A DNA stretch of 64,000 nucleotides, from contig NZ_KK073875.1 of assembly GCF_000585395.1 (NCBI RefSeq), positions 3,695,307 to 3,759,306 of the forward strand, read 5' to 3'. Position 1 is the first letter of the stretch. Every line of letters begins with the position of its first letter. The notes beneath the pieces are model-generated. The model was not told the origin of the DNA. It searched no databases and saw nothing but the letters and a program-made list of their open reading frames with translations. Source of the stretch: Saccharibacillus sacchari DSM 19268. Its GTDB lineage: Bacteria > Bacillota > Bacilli > Paenibacillales > Paenibacillaceae. Of this stretch, positions 49,848 to 58,708 are shown in pieces. The translations under genes and the position numbers were made by a program.

Positions 49848-50984
49848 ATGCAGGAGCGCTTAAATAAAGCAGACCGTCAATGGCTGAACGAAATAGGTAG
49901 CAAAATCGAACTTAAAATGCAAGCGCAAGTGCAACGGATCGGCTCCAAAATTCCGTATATTCCGCAAAACGGACAATACGTCGAAGACAAAGCCGAGACG
50001 GATATTTACTGGTGGACGAACGGGTTCTGGCCGGGCATGCTGTGGCAGATGTATCAGGCAACGGGCGATCAGGTCTATCAAAAAGCGGCGGAAGAAGTCG
50101 AAGAAAAACTGGACCGCGCACTCGAAGGGTATGAAGGCTTGCATCACGACGTCGGCTTTATGTGGCTGCATTCCGCGGTAGCGAATTATCGATTGACCGG
50201 AAATCCGCGTTCGCGTACAAGGGGACTGCATGCCGCGAATTTGCTGGCCGGTCGATACAATCCGCGCGGACGCTTTATCCGGGCGTGGAACGAGGATTGC
50301 ACCGGCTGGATCATCGTGGACTGCCTGATGAATCTGCCGCTGCTGTATTGGGCAGGGCGCGAAACGAACGATCCGAGGTTTGTGGAGATAGGGAAGGATC
50401 ACACGGATACTTCATTGACTCATTTGCTTCGCCCGGACGGTTCCTCGAACCATATCGCGGTACTGGACCCGAATAACGGCGATTTGATCGGGACGCCAGG
50501 CGGGCAAGGATACGAATCCGGTTCGGCCTGGTCCAGAGGGCAAGCGTGGTCACTGTACGGGACGGCGCTTGGCTATGCGCATACGGGCGAAGACCGCTAT
50601 TTGCAGGCGTCCAAACGAACCGCGCATTATTTTTTTGCCCATACGGCATCGACCGATTTCGTTCCGCTGATCGATTTCCGAGCGCCTGCGGAGCCGATCG
50701 GGTTCGATACGACGGCAGGGGTTTGCGCCGCTTGCGGATTGCTGGAATTGGCCGAGATCGTAGGCGAGCATGAAAAAGAGCTATATCTGCGCGGCGCGAT
50801 TCGTATCCTTCAAGCGATCGATCGGCGCTATTGCGACTGGGACCCGGAACGCGATTCGATCGTTTCGCGCGGAAGCGGCTCTTACCACGGGCGCAACGAT
50901 TACGAGGTACCGATTATTTACGGGGATTATTTTTTGATCGAAGCGGTGCTGCGGTTGCAGGGTCGGGGTCTGAGAATATGGTGA
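49848..50984 (+). CDS. Unsaturated glucuronyl/galacturonyl hydrolase, family GH88
   Basis: 378 residues, cytoplasmic. It removes the unsaturated uronic acid that polysaccharide lyases leave at the end of oligosaccharides, by hydration of the double bond. Alpha6/alpha6-barrel marks: YWWTNGFWPGMLWQMYQATGD, the two key aspartates Asp101 (HHDVGFMW) and Asp158 (IIVDCLMNLPLLYWA), and GSAWSRGQAWSLYGTALGY. The start follows GAAGGAGCGTGCAAT. It lies 43 bp after the second permease, so the importer probably brings in lyase products such as pectin or glycosaminoglycan fragments. Confidence 0.9.
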   Translation: MQERLNKADRQWLNEIGSKIELKMQAQVQRIGSKIPYIPQNGQYVEDKAETDIYWWTNGFWPGMLWQMYQATGDQVYQKAAEEVEEKLDRALEGYEGLHHDVGFMWLHSAVANYRLTGNPRSRTRGLHAANLLAGRYNPRGRFIRAWNEDCTGWIIVDCLMNLPLLYWAGRETNDPRFVEIGKDHTDTSLTHLLRPDGSSNHIAVLDPNNGDLIGTPGGQGYESGSAWSRGQAWSLYGTALGYAHTGEDRYLQASKRTAHYFFAHTASTDFVPLIDFRAPAEPIGFDTTAGVCAACGLLELAEIVGEHEKELYLRGAIRILQAIDRRYCDWDPERDSIVSRGSGSYHGRNDYEVPIIYGDYFLIEAVLRLQGRGLRIW

Positions 50985-51037
50985 TTATGAACGATGCCGT
51001 GAATTTAAATATACGAATTGCAGTCAATGTGAAAAAA

Positions 51038-51053
51038 AGTGCTTGAAATCACA
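51038..51053 (+). promoter_or_regulatory. Fnr/Crp-like site before ric
   Basis: AGTGC-TTGAAA-TCACA matches TGTGA-N6-TCACA in 8 of 10 positions, about 100 bases ahead of the ric start. A better match lies before hcp (60493-60508). Confidence 0.5.
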
Positions 51054-51153
51054 AGTCATCTATTTAACCCTCCCTATACTGAAAAAGAACGAGGCGTCGT
51101 GCTTAATCGCCTTACCGATCGTATCCTTTCAAGCCTATAGGGAGGCCAATCAT

Positions 51154-51858
51154 ATGACAACTGCAACCGTAAACGAAAACACTTGGGTATCCGATATCGT
51201 TAGCGAAATGCCGCGCACCGGCGATCTGTTCCGCGAGCTGCGCATCGACTTCTGCTGCGGAGGGAAGATGCCGCTTCAGCAAGCTGCGCAAGAGCGCGGA
51301 CTCGATACAGCCGAAGTGCTGAGCCGCATCGAACAGATCGCCCAGGAAGAAGCACTGCGTCAGGAAATGAAGCCGTCTTCGCTGGAACCCGATGCACTGA
51401 TCGCTCATATTCAACAGAGATATCACGCGACGTTGCGCGAAGAACTGCCCGCGTTGACGCCTTATGTGACCAAGCTTGCCCGCGTTCACGGCGGACACCG
51501 TCCGTACCTGCTCCGCGTTCAAGAAATCTTTTCGTTGTTGAAAAAAGAACTGCTGGAGCACACCGAAGACGAAGATCAAAAGGTGTTTCCGCTGCTGAAA
51601 AGCTACTTTGCTTCGCCTTCCTCCGAAAGCGCAGAAGCACTTAAGCCCCATCTGTCGGAGCTGGAAAGCGAGCATGAAGCCGCAGGCGATCTGCTCAAAG
51701 AACTGCGCGAAATCACAAGCGACTTCGTCCCTCCGATGGACGCATGCGGCACGCACCGTCTGGTTCTGAATCGTCTGGAAACGTTGGAAAAGGATACGTT
51801 CGAACATATTCATCTGGAAAACAACGTGCTGTTCGATCAGGCTCGAAAAGCAATTTAA
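51154..51858 (+). CDS. ric: Iron-sulfur cluster repair di-iron protein (Ric/ScdA)
   Basis: 234 residues. The N-terminal ScdA domain carries IVSEMPRTGDLFRELRIDFCCGGKMPLQQA, with the Cys-Cys pair; the rest is a hemerythrin-like four-helix bundle with His and Glu ligands (RVHGGHRPYL, LEHTEDEDQKVFPLL, LESEHEAAGDLLKEL, FEHIHLENNVLF). It repairs Fe-S clusters damaged by nitric oxide or peroxide. The ATG at 51154 follows AGGGAGGCCAATCAT; upstream frame codons are leader. A perfect terminator follows. Confidence 0.93.
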   Translation: MTTATVNENTWVSDIVSEMPRTGDLFRELRIDFCCGGKMPLQQAAQERGLDTAEVLSRIEQIAQEEALRQEMKPSSLEPDALIAHIQQRYHATLREELPALTPYVTKLARVHGGHRPYLLRVQEIFSLLKKELLEHTEDEDQKVFPLLKSYFASPSSESAEALKPHLSELESEHEAAGDLLKELREITSDFVPPMDACGTHRLVLNRLETLEKDTFEHIHLENNVLFDQARKAI

Positions 51859-51932
51859 TGAAGAGCAGCAGGTTGGAGGAGCAGCGTATTTCTGCTCTAG
51901 CGTTCTTTCGCCTGCCTTATGAACATAGGAAC

Positions 51933-51968
51933 AAAAAGACTCCGCGAGTGTTCGCGGAGTCTTTTTTC
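51933..51968. terminator. Terminator after ric
   Basis: AAAAAGACTCCGCGA and TCGCGGAGTCTTTTTT. Serves ric and the converging anti-sigma gene. Confidence 0.92.
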
Positions 51969-51994
51969 GTATAGGACTTGCAAAAATAAGCGGA

Positions 51995-53116
51995 TTATTC
52001 GTTTTTACCCAGGTCAATCTTGACTTCCAGACCCTCCAGATAAATCTTCGCATCGCTATTCGAATCGCTATCCCGCAAATAAGGCTTTACGATGATATAC
52101 TCGGCTTCGCTCAAATCTGCTCCGTAATTGGAAAGGCTCGTCATTGTGCCGCCGTCCTGCATGCCTTGACCGCCTACGATATCCAGGGCTTTACCCTGAT
52201 CATCGACGATCTCGTACGCGCTCGGCAGCAGGGCCTCGTCTTGTTTAGTCGCAGAAGCCGTTTGATCTTTCAGTTCAAGCGTCGTTCCTAATTGTACGGT
52301 AGAAGCCGTAACATCCAGGGAGTCGATGCTTAACGCGTATTGCTCATTTTGAACGGTCGGTCCCGGATTCAAATGCAGTTCCCGTCCGGCCGCAATCCGT
52401 TCAAAGGGTACGGTCACACTCAGCGGCTGCGCATGATTCCGCATCGTGACCGTAATTTCCCCTTCAAACTGATTACCCAGTCCTTGTGCTTCGGCAGGAT
52501 CAAGCGGGCTATTCATCAGCAGCGTATAGGTACCGTTCCCCTGATCGATCGGCTCCTCGTAAAAGAAACCGTTGAATTCCGGCTTGCCTTCAATGCTCAG
52601 ACTGACATTTTGCATCTCTTCTTCCAGCTTACTCGCATTTGGAATGTCCGGAACGGTCAGATCCATGGCAAAAGCGACGCGCGTTCCGTCGAAGATCGTT
52701 TCTTTGACCTTCATGCTCATATTTCCCGATACGGCGGTCGCTTCAACGATCGTTCCCTGGCTGCGTTCGCCTGCAGTACGCAGACCAGCATCGCCTTCGA
52801 TTTTGCTAAACAGGCTGCCGATCAACGGAATTTCCCGAATCGTATCGGCCATCACCGGAGAGACAAAGCCTGAAGCGAACAATCCGGCGGAGATCGCGAC
52901 GACTGATGCGGCAACGATAGCTGTCCGGCGCAGGGGAGAGGTTCTTCGTTTGTTTTTGGAGGTGGTTAGGTCAGTTGCGGCAGATTCAGGGCGATCCGGC
53001 AGCGAGGCATAAGCCGCGTCCAGCCGAGTGCGTACGACGGGAGACATAGGCTTATGCTCTCCGGCTGCTTTTTTCAAATGAAGATCGAGCTGTTGTCCGG
53101 CATTAGATCGATTCAT
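51995..53116 (-). CDS. Membrane protein with DUF4179/DUF5643 domains, probable anti-sigma factor
   Basis: 373 residues. A cytoplasmic segment (1-60), one membrane helix (about 64-85, TAIVAASVVAISAGLFASGFV), and an extracytoplasmic part with two beta-rich domains. This is the DUF4179 layout typical of regulators encoded after ECF sigma factors. Its start overlaps the sigma gene by 14 bp, so the two are coupled. The inference is that it holds the sigma factor at the membrane until a cell-envelope signal arrives. Confidence 0.83.
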   Translation of the reverse strand: MNRSNAGQQLDLHLKKAAGEHKPMSPVVRTRLDAAYASLPDRPESAATDLTTSKNKRRTSPLRRTAIVAASVVAISAGLFASGFVSPVMADTIREIPLIGSLFSKIEGDAGLRTAGERSQGTIVEATAVSGNMSMKVKETIFDGTRVAFAMDLTVPDIPNASKLEEEMQNVSLSIEGKPEFNGFFYEEPIDQGNGTYTLLMNSPLDPAEAQGLGNQFEGEITVTMRNHAQPLSVTVPFERIAAGRELHLNPGPTVQNEQYALSIDSLDVTASTVQLGTTLELKDQTASATKQDEALLPSAYEIVDDQGKALDIVGGQGMQDGGTMTSLSNYGADLSEAEYIIVKPYLRDSDSNSDAKIYLEGLEVKIDLGKNE

Positions 53117-53636
53117 AGTTCATACTCCCTTTCGCATGGATTTGAAATTTCTTCATTAAAACGGCTCGCGCCCTCATTAATCGGGTCTTGACTGCACTCT
53201 CGGTCAATTCCAGCGTCTGCGCGACCTGCGAAATGCTCATATCTTCAAAGTAATGCAAAATGACTACAATCCGCTGCTTCTGCTCCAATCGATCCACCGC
53301 ATCCCGCATATCGACTCCTTCGTAGTCATTCCCCCGAGAAGCCGTCACCGGGAAGTCCGCAACCGTAACCGTTCGGCTTCGACCACGCAGCAGCGTATTG
53401 CATTCATTGATCAGGATGCGGAACATCCACGTTCGGAAAAACTGAGGTTCCCTCAGCGAGGCTATAGAGCGATAAGCCTTGAAGATCGCCTCCTGCATCG
53501 CATCCGCGACATCCTCTTCTTTTCTCAGCATCGACCAGGCCATATGGTATAACGCCTCTTCGTTTTGCCTCATCAATTCCACAAAAGCATCCCGATCCCC
53601 GTCCCTGGCTCGCAGCACTAACTCTTCATTTGCCAA
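53103..53636 (-). CDS. ECF RNA polymerase sigma factor
   Basis: 177 residues. Region 2 reads YHMAWSMLRKEEDVADAMQEAIFKAYRSIASLREPQFFRTWMFRILINEC and region 4 reads RIVVILHYFEDMSISQVAQTLELTESAVKTRLMRARAVLMKKF. The start is a TTG after AAAGGAAGATGCGC; the nearby ATG is out of frame. It precedes its probable anti-sigma partner. A promoter for autoregulation was not identified. Confidence 0.92.
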   Translation of the reverse strand: MANEELVLRARDGDRDAFVELMRQNEEALYHMAWSMLRKEEDVADAMQEAIFKAYRSIASLREPQFFRTWMFRILINECNTLLRGRSRTVTVADFPVTASRGNDYEGVDMRDAVDRLEQKQRIVVILHYFEDMSISQVAQTLELTESAVKTRLMRARAVLMKKFQIHAKGSMNYESI

Positions 53637-53750
53637 AGCGCATCTTCCTTTCTTTGTTTTGGATGAACATTAGATGGGGGAGCGCGCCGTTCGGTTACAT
53701 CGAATATCTCCATAGACGCAAAAAAGTTCGGCATCCCGGCAAACCACGCA

Positions 53751-53790
53751 AAAAAGCGGAATTTCGCTAAAGAGCGAAATTCCGCTTTTT
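53751..53790. terminator. Hairpin upstream of the sigma gene
   Basis: AAAAAGCGGAATTTCGCT and its exact complement with T-runs both ways. It isolates the sigma operon from the aldehyde dehydrogenase side. Confidence 0.88.
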
Positions 53791-53850
53791 AAAAGACAAG
53801 ATCAGCAAATCAATAAGAAAGTACTACGTTCTTTCTCCTTCTAACTAGAA

Positions 53851-54068
53851 GATCGAGAAACTCCAACGTAGCTGGAAGCGAGAAGACGGAGAGAGAAATT
53901 CAGTGAGGGACGCCTTTGAACTCGGAAAATTCCTTAGTTAAATCCAGTCCATTTTCCGAGTGAGACAGCGTCTTGTGAAGCATTTCGAAGAAATGCACTT
54001 CGGAAGCATACGCTGGCAATTTCTCTCGGAGTCTTCTCGCTTCCCCCGCGAAAGTAACTTTCCCGATC
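53851..54068. repeat. Dispersed long-hairpin element, copy 6 (reverse), with extra internal hairpin
   Basis: Outer arms GATCGAGAAA and TTTCCCGATC, GAAGCGAGAAGAC stem, apical ACTCGGAAAA/TTTTCCGAGT. It has the same insert as copy 3 (GAAGCATTTCGAAGAAATGCACTTC, 53977-54001). The outer arm touches the aldehyde dehydrogenase stop codon. Confidence 0.85.
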
Positions 54069-55380
54069 AGACGCCCCGCACCAATATCGACTTATGATGC
54101 GAGAACGTCTCGAAGCTTTGTTTCCCGTGATACGAACCCATGCCGCTTTCGCCGACGCCGCCGAAAGGCAGTTCGTGCGAACTCATATGCAGCAACGTTT
54201 CGTTCACGCAGCCGCCGCCGAAGGAAACATTGCCGAGTACCTGTTCTTGCACAGCTTTGTCGTTGGTGAACAGATAGAGCGCTAATGGTTTCGGGCGATC
54301 CACGATTTTTTCCAGCACTTCATCCAGATCGGTGTACGTCATCACGGGCAAAATCGGACCAAAGATTTCTTCCTGCATGACAGGCGAATCCCAAGTTATG
54401 CCTTGCAGCAGCGTAGGCTCGATCATCAGCTGCTCGCGATCGGAACGGCCGCCGAGCAGCACTTCGCCATCGTCCAGGAAACGACTGAGTCGATCGAAGT
54501 TTTTGCTGTTTACGATATGAGGGAAGTCGGTATTTTGCATCACGTCTTCGCCGTGTTTGCTCGCAATCTCCAATCCGATCTCTTCCAACAGCGCTTCGCG
54601 CACATCTTCATGTACCAGCAGATAGTCCGGTGCGACGCAGGTTTGGCCCGCATTGAGGAACTTGCCTCGGACGAGACTTTGCGCAGCTTTCTTCAAATTG
54701 GCGTCTTTATGCACGATCGCCGGACTTTTGCCGCCAAGCTCCAGCGTTGTAGGTGTCAGATGCTCGGCAGCTGCGCGCATGACGACTTTGCCGACCGGCG
54801 TACTGCCCGTGAAGAAGATATAGTCGAATTTCTCGCGCAGCAGCTCGGTACTAGTCTCGACTTCGCCTTCCATCACCGCAACAAATTCATCCGGGAAGCA
54901 GTCGCGAACCAGATCCGAACTCACTTTCGATACGTGCGGAGTCAGCTCGGACGGCTTCAGCACGACGGTGTTGCCCGCAGAGATCGCTCCGACCACCGGA
55001 GAAAAGGCGAGCTGGAACGGATAGTTCCACGGCGCGATGACCAGCGTTACGCCATACGGCTCCGGATGAATCGAGCTTGTTCCGTCCGGAATCTGGCTGG
55101 AAGTCGGTACGACGCGCGGCGCCATCCATTGCTCCAGATGCTCCAATGTATAATCCAGTTCGCCGAGCACCAGACGGATTTCAGTGTGGTAGGCTTCGGC
55201 TTCCGATTTATTCAGATCGGCGCGAAGGGCGTCGAGGATACGTTGTTGATAATCTTCAATTCCGCGGCGTAGGCGTTTGAGAGCATCGACCCGGTAGGCG
55301 AGGCTTTTCGTTTGGCCGGTACGGAAAAAGCGACGTTGTCGCAGCACCAGTTCATTAGCGCTTAAAGATGTCGTTGTCAT
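54067..55380 (-). CDS. Aldehyde dehydrogenase, class 3-like (YwdH type)
   Basis: 437 residues from the ATG at 55380. It oxidises aldehydes to acids with NAD(P). Motifs: PWNYPFQLAFSPVVGAISAGN (cofactor fold), FTGSTPVGKVVM, the general base in LELGGKSPAIV and the nucleophile Cys in NAGQTCVAPDYLLVH. The short length, without the N-terminal extension of class 1 enzymes, and the C-terminal GMGSYHGKQSFETFSHHKS place it with long-chain or aromatic aldehyde dehydrogenases. A TetR gene is divergent and probably controls it. Confidence 0.91.
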   Translation of the reverse strand: MTTTSLSANELVLRQRRFFRTGQTKSLAYRVDALKRLRRGIEDYQQRILDALRADLNKSEAEAYHTEIRLVLGELDYTLEHLEQWMAPRVVPTSSQIPDGTSSIHPEPYGVTLVIAPWNYPFQLAFSPVVGAISAGNTVVLKPSELTPHVSKVSSDLVRDCFPDEFVAVMEGEVETSTELLREKFDYIFFTGSTPVGKVVMRAAAEHLTPTTLELGGKSPAIVHKDANLKKAAQSLVRGKFLNAGQTCVAPDYLLVHEDVREALLEEIGLEIASKHGEDVMQNTDFPHIVNSKNFDRLSRFLDDGEVLLGGRSDREQLMIEPTLLQGITWDSPVMQEEIFGPILPVMTYTDLDEVLEKIVDRPKPLALYLFTNDKAVQEQVLGNVSFGGGCVNETLLHMSSHELPFGGVGESGMGSYHGKQSFETFSHHKSILVRGV

Positions 55381-55501
55381 GATGATCGTCTCCCGTTCAT
55401 TTGTATTTTCAAACATTTAATTGCTATCAACTCATAGTTCACAGTATAGACGGTCTGCAATTGTGCTACAATAGCCATCAGTTACACGATTGCGGCTTAT
55501 G

Positions 55502-55513
55502 CCACATATGTGG
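55502..55513 (+). promoter_or_regulatory. Palindrome between the aldehyde dehydrogenase and tetR
   Basis: CCACATATGTGG is a perfect 12 bp palindrome in the divergent promoter region, 41 bases before the tetR start. A plausible TetR operator. Confidence 0.5.
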
Positions 55514-55554
55514 ATAGATTGGGGTTTAAATATTCAAAATAGAAGGAGGAGCCT

Positions 55555-56163
55555 ATGCCTTTATTTTCAGATCCGCCTAATAAGCTCGATCCCAGAGTGA
55601 CACGAACCCGAAAAATGCTGCGGGAAGCGCTCATGGCTCTGCTTGAAGAAAAAGCGTATGAACGGATTACGGTTGCGGATATTGCGGATCGAGCAACCGT
55701 CAACCGTAAAACCTTTTATCTGCATTACGAGACAAAAGATCATCTGCTTCAGAGTGTTACCGACGGGATTTTGGATGAACTGTTCGGCGAAGCGAAAGCG
55801 GCGCAGCCGACCGATCTGTCGATCGACGAGATGCAGAGCTATATTGCCGAGCGGACTTTTGCTTACGTAAAAAAACATCGAACATTCTTCGAAGTGATGT
55901 TCGAACGCAAAGCCATGACGGATTTCGTACAGTACATGAAGCGGTATTTCGCGCGTTTTTACGAAGAAAAATTCGCAAACATCGACGAAAGTCGGCTCTC
56001 GGTGCAAAAAGACGTAATCGCCAGCTACATCGGTTCTGCCTATGTCGGCGTGATTCACGGTTGGTTGAACGACGGAATGAGACAATCGCCGGAAGAAATG
56101 ACTCGCCAGATGATTTTGCTTAATCTTCAAGGACCGATTCAAACGGTGAAAAATTCACAATAG
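55555..56163 (+). CDS. TetR-family regulator
   Basis: 202 residues with HTH ITVADIADRATVNRKTFYLHYETKDHLLQSV and a helical C-terminal domain ending in GWLNDGMRQSPEEMTRQM, like the regulator at 42316. The start follows AGAAGGAGGAGCCT. It is divergent from the aldehyde dehydrogenase gene. Its last codons overlap the first of three similar direct repeats. Confidence 0.89.
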   Translation: MPLFSDPPNKLDPRVTRTRKMLREALMALLEEKAYERITVADIADRATVNRKTFYLHYETKDHLLQSVTDGILDELFGEAKAAQPTDLSIDEMQSYIAERTFAYVKKHRTFFEVMFERKAMTDFVQYMKRYFARFYEEKFANIDESRLSVQKDVIASYIGSAYVGVIHGWLNDGMRQSPEEMTRQMILLNLQGPIQTVKNSQ

Positions 56164-56167
56164 AAAA
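56147..56167. repeat. Direct repeat, copy A (partial)
   Basis: TGAAAAATTCACAATAGAAAA, including the tetR stop codon. It matches 20 of 21 bases with the longer copies at 57844 and, less the last bases, at 58557. Confidence 0.6.
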
Positions 56168-56281
56168 TAAAAAAATCTAAACCGGATAAACTGGGAGTAA
56201 CTGGTTGACGCATGTTAGAGCCTATTTAATAATGGGATTATACGATTTAATATATAGCCTACTATTTAGAGGGGGATGTTC

Positions 56282-56758
56282 ATGCAGAATCGAAAGGCTC
56301 AAGGGTTGATCTTCTCGATGTTCGCTTTTGCCGCGTTGATATCCGGTTGCGGATCTGTAAGTCATGCTCAAACTGCAAACCAGCCTACCCAAATCGAAGT
56401 GTCGGCTACAACGCATCAAATCTTGCCGAATGGCGAACAAGTGCTTGTTGAGATGGAGACTACGGATACCACGTATGAAGAAACAGCGATTTGGCGCCGC
56501 CAAAAGCAAGATGAGCTAAAAGTAAAGATCGGAGAAATCGCCGAAGTGAATCCGGAGGATATTGCACTACTGTTGGGCCAAATCTCGGATTCGGAGTTGA
56601 GTTGTTCAATGGTTCTACGAGCAGATGTTGAACTGGATAGTCAACTCGCACATAAGATCAAAGAGTCGGTAATAAACGCGATAGCCGAAGATCCGTCAGG
56701 TAACAAAATTAAAAAAGAAAGCATTGCGATTTCAAACAGCAAAGGCGAAGTATTTTGA
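56282..56758 (+). CDS. Hypothetical lipoprotein
   Basis: 158 residues from the ATG at 56282, six bases after GGGGG. Lipoprotein signal with Cys23 (FAFAALISGCGSVS). The mature part is mixed alpha/beta with WRRQKQDELKVKIGEIAEVNPEDIALLLGQISD and resembles a small ferredoxin-like domain; no named family is recognised. It lies in a segment bounded by direct repeats, and the next gene follows after 16 bp. Confidence 0.65.
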   Translation: MQNRKAQGLIFSMFAFAALISGCGSVSHAQTANQPTQIEVSATTHQILPNGEQVLVEMETTDTTYEETAIWRRQKQDELKVKIGEIAEVNPEDIALLLGQISDSELSCSMVLRADVELDSQLAHKIKESVINAIAEDPSGNKIKKESIAISNSKGEVF

Positions 56759-56774
56759 AGCAGAGGAGACCCGT

Positions 56775-57824
56775 ATGCGGCTAAAAGATCTACAAGAGAA
56801 AATGCTGATTCCGGATCGAGAAGTTTTGATTAATGGTTTGGTCAAAATGAAAGATTACGATGTGCTGCTGATTTCAATTACAGCGGAAAATCGGAAACAT
56901 AGACTATGGACGTTGCACAAATTGCCGGAGCAGCCGTATGAAGACGAAATCACCTACCAACACGAAGAAACGCTTACGAATCGCGAGATAATGCAGCAGC
57001 AGTTGCAATGGGAAGCTACAATTGCTATCGACAGTCAAGAAAAACATATCTCGCAAATGATCATTCAAGGACAGATCATGACTTTCAATTCGTCGGAGTC
57101 GATGTATGCGATGGAACATCACCATGGAATCGATATGAAGCTCCAGCATTTTGTTGAAAAGGGGCTGGATCTTGAATGTTTTGCAGAGACTCGATTGGAC
57201 CGTTTGTCGTTGACTGTTTACGAGCAGGACGATTCTGAACGTTTTCCGGAAATTGACTTGGATCAAGAATTTGATATCACCTTGAAATTCAATAGTACGA
57301 CTCACAGGGTCCCTATACATACCGAGCCAATTGTGCTGGAATTCGGAAATGCGAAAAAAGAAATCAAGCATTCTTTTTATGATTCTTTTTACGAAAAAAA
57401 ACGCTTTTTCTACATTGATGCCTTGACCCGATATGACCTTTGGAAAGAACGTGAAAAAGAATTAGAGCAGCCTATATCCGCGGACTTGACGGAAGAGGAA
57501 TGGCAGCAGTTTAAAGAGGATCATTTCAGAGCACTGGAAACACTTTGTTCTAGAAAACAGGATCTTGCTCTTGTTGAGTACGAGTCTGAAAACAATATCC
57601 AGTTGAACTTTTATATGAAACACCATTTGGATGCAGCGCCACTACCCTCATCCAACGGTGTAGCGATGTCTATCATGTTCTCACCCGATCACGAGTTTGG
57701 ACACAACGGCTTCAAAAGTCGAATAGATTCGATCGGTCCAGTAGACAAAGCTTTCGAGGGAAGTATTGTCATCGAACTTCTATCTTATTACGTGGAACTG
57801 CCGGAGAAAATTATCAAACTATAA
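56775..57824 (+). CDS. Hypothetical protein, no recognised family
   Basis: 349 residues from the ATG at 56775 after AGAGGAGACCCGT. No signal or membrane segment. It is rich in Glu, Asp, His and aromatic residues and in predicted strands (EQDDSERFPEIDLDQEFDITLKF), and has no motif I can name. Base composition is lower in GC than the surrounding genes, which together with the flanking repeats suggests transfer. It is probably cotranscribed with the lipoprotein. Confidence 0.65.
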   Translation: MRLKDLQEKMLIPDREVLINGLVKMKDYDVLLISITAENRKHRLWTLHKLPEQPYEDEITYQHEETLTNREIMQQQLQWEATIAIDSQEKHISQMIIQGQIMTFNSSESMYAMEHHHGIDMKLQHFVEKGLDLECFAETRLDRLSLTVYEQDDSERFPEIDLDQEFDITLKFNSTTHRVPIHTEPIVLEFGNAKKEIKHSFYDSFYEKKRFFYIDALTRYDLWKEREKELEQPISADLTEEEWQQFKEDHFRALETLCSRKQDLALVEYESENNIQLNFYMKHHLDAAPLPSSNGVAMSIMFSPDHEFGHNGFKSRIDSIGPVDKAFEGSIVIELLSYYVELPEKIIKL

Positions 57825-57834
57825 CTATAATAAT

Positions 57835-57861
57835 TTTAATGTAATGAAAAATTCATAATAG
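57835..57861. repeat. Direct repeat, copy B
   Basis: 27 bases identical to copy C (58548-58574). Includes a small inverted TGAAAAATTCA. It sits just ahead of the TraB/ChaN-like gene. Confidence 0.75.
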
Positions 57862-57887
57862 AAAACAAATAGGAGAAACTAAAGACA

Positions 57888-58535
57888 GTGGAAAAAACAA
57901 AAACAATCGGCCTACTGGGCGTCGTGCATCATAACGAATTGCGCATACAATCCGGTTTGACGCTGGAGCTGACCCGGGAGTTGATTCTGGAGTTCGATCC
58001 GAAAGTTATTTGCGGAGAAGTGCTGCCGTCGAGCTGGGAACATTACAAGCAAAAGTCGGATGATCGAGGATATTGGGGGGAGCCGCCGAGCGAATATTAC
58101 GACCTGATTTTCGATCTTTGCGCGGAGCGTAAGATCGCATTCGAACCTATTGACTGGGTGGAGTTGGACGTATGGAACGATTTTGATCCTTTTCGCAATT
58201 ATGTGGGGCAGAAGCGCGAAGAACTGGAACAGCAATCGGAAGCATTCTGGCAAAAGCAGCTTCAAGGCGCGCAGGAGGGAAGTATCCCGTTCAACACGAC
58301 AGCCTTCGACGAAGCGACGCGCAGCAAATACGAGTGGTTGCAGAGTATCGACCCGGAAGCGCATGAGTTTCGCTGGACAACCCGGCATCTGATCATGACG
58401 CAACGGATCAAAAATGCGATGAAAAGACATCCGAACAAAAAAGTACTGTGCATTGCGGGAGCCGATCACAATCATGTCCTGCATGAACAGTTGGGCAGGG
58501 ACGCCGGTGTTCAACTGATCTATCCATTACGGTAA
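57888..58535 (+). CDS. TraB/ChaN-like domain protein
   Basis: 215 residues starting at a GTG after AATAGGAGAAACTAAAGACA. Segments IGLLGVVHHNELR, VICGEVLPSSWEHY and LCIAGADHNHVLHEQL resemble the conserved Glu and His positions of the TraB/GumN/ChaN-EreA fold, whose members include heme-binding and esterase-like proteins. The match is by pattern only. It is enclosed by two identical 27-base direct repeats. Confidence 0.6.
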   Translation: MEKTKTIGLLGVVHHNELRIQSGLTLELTRELILEFDPKVICGEVLPSSWEHYKQKSDDRGYWGEPPSEYYDLIFDLCAERKIAFEPIDWVELDVWNDFDPFRNYVGQKREELEQQSEAFWQKQLQGAQEGSIPFNTTAFDEATRSKYEWLQSIDPEAHEFRWTTRHLIMTQRIKNAMKRHPNKKVLCIAGADHNHVLHEQLGRDAGVQLIYPLR

Positions 58536-58547
58536 TATTAAATTTTA

Positions 58548-58574
58548 TTTAATGTAATGAAAAATTCATAATAG
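58548..58574. repeat. Direct repeat, copy C
   Basis: 27 bases identical to copy B (57835-57861), 13 bases after the stop of the enclosed gene. Confidence 0.75.
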
Positions 58575-58643
58575 TAAACCTAAAATCAAAAGCAGAAAAA
58601 TTAAAAGCGCAATCTCCAAACCCAAACAACCCTACATACTTAT

Positions 58644-58696
58644 AGAAAAAGCGTAGCTTCATCCCCACAGGCGGGTCGGAAAGCTACGCTTTTTCT
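58644..58696. terminator. Bidirectional terminator before hcp 3' end
   Basis: AGAAAAAGCGTAGCTT and its exact complement around a 21-base loop, with T-runs on both strands. Confidence 0.9.
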
Positions 58697-58708
58697 ATCT
58701 ACTATTTA

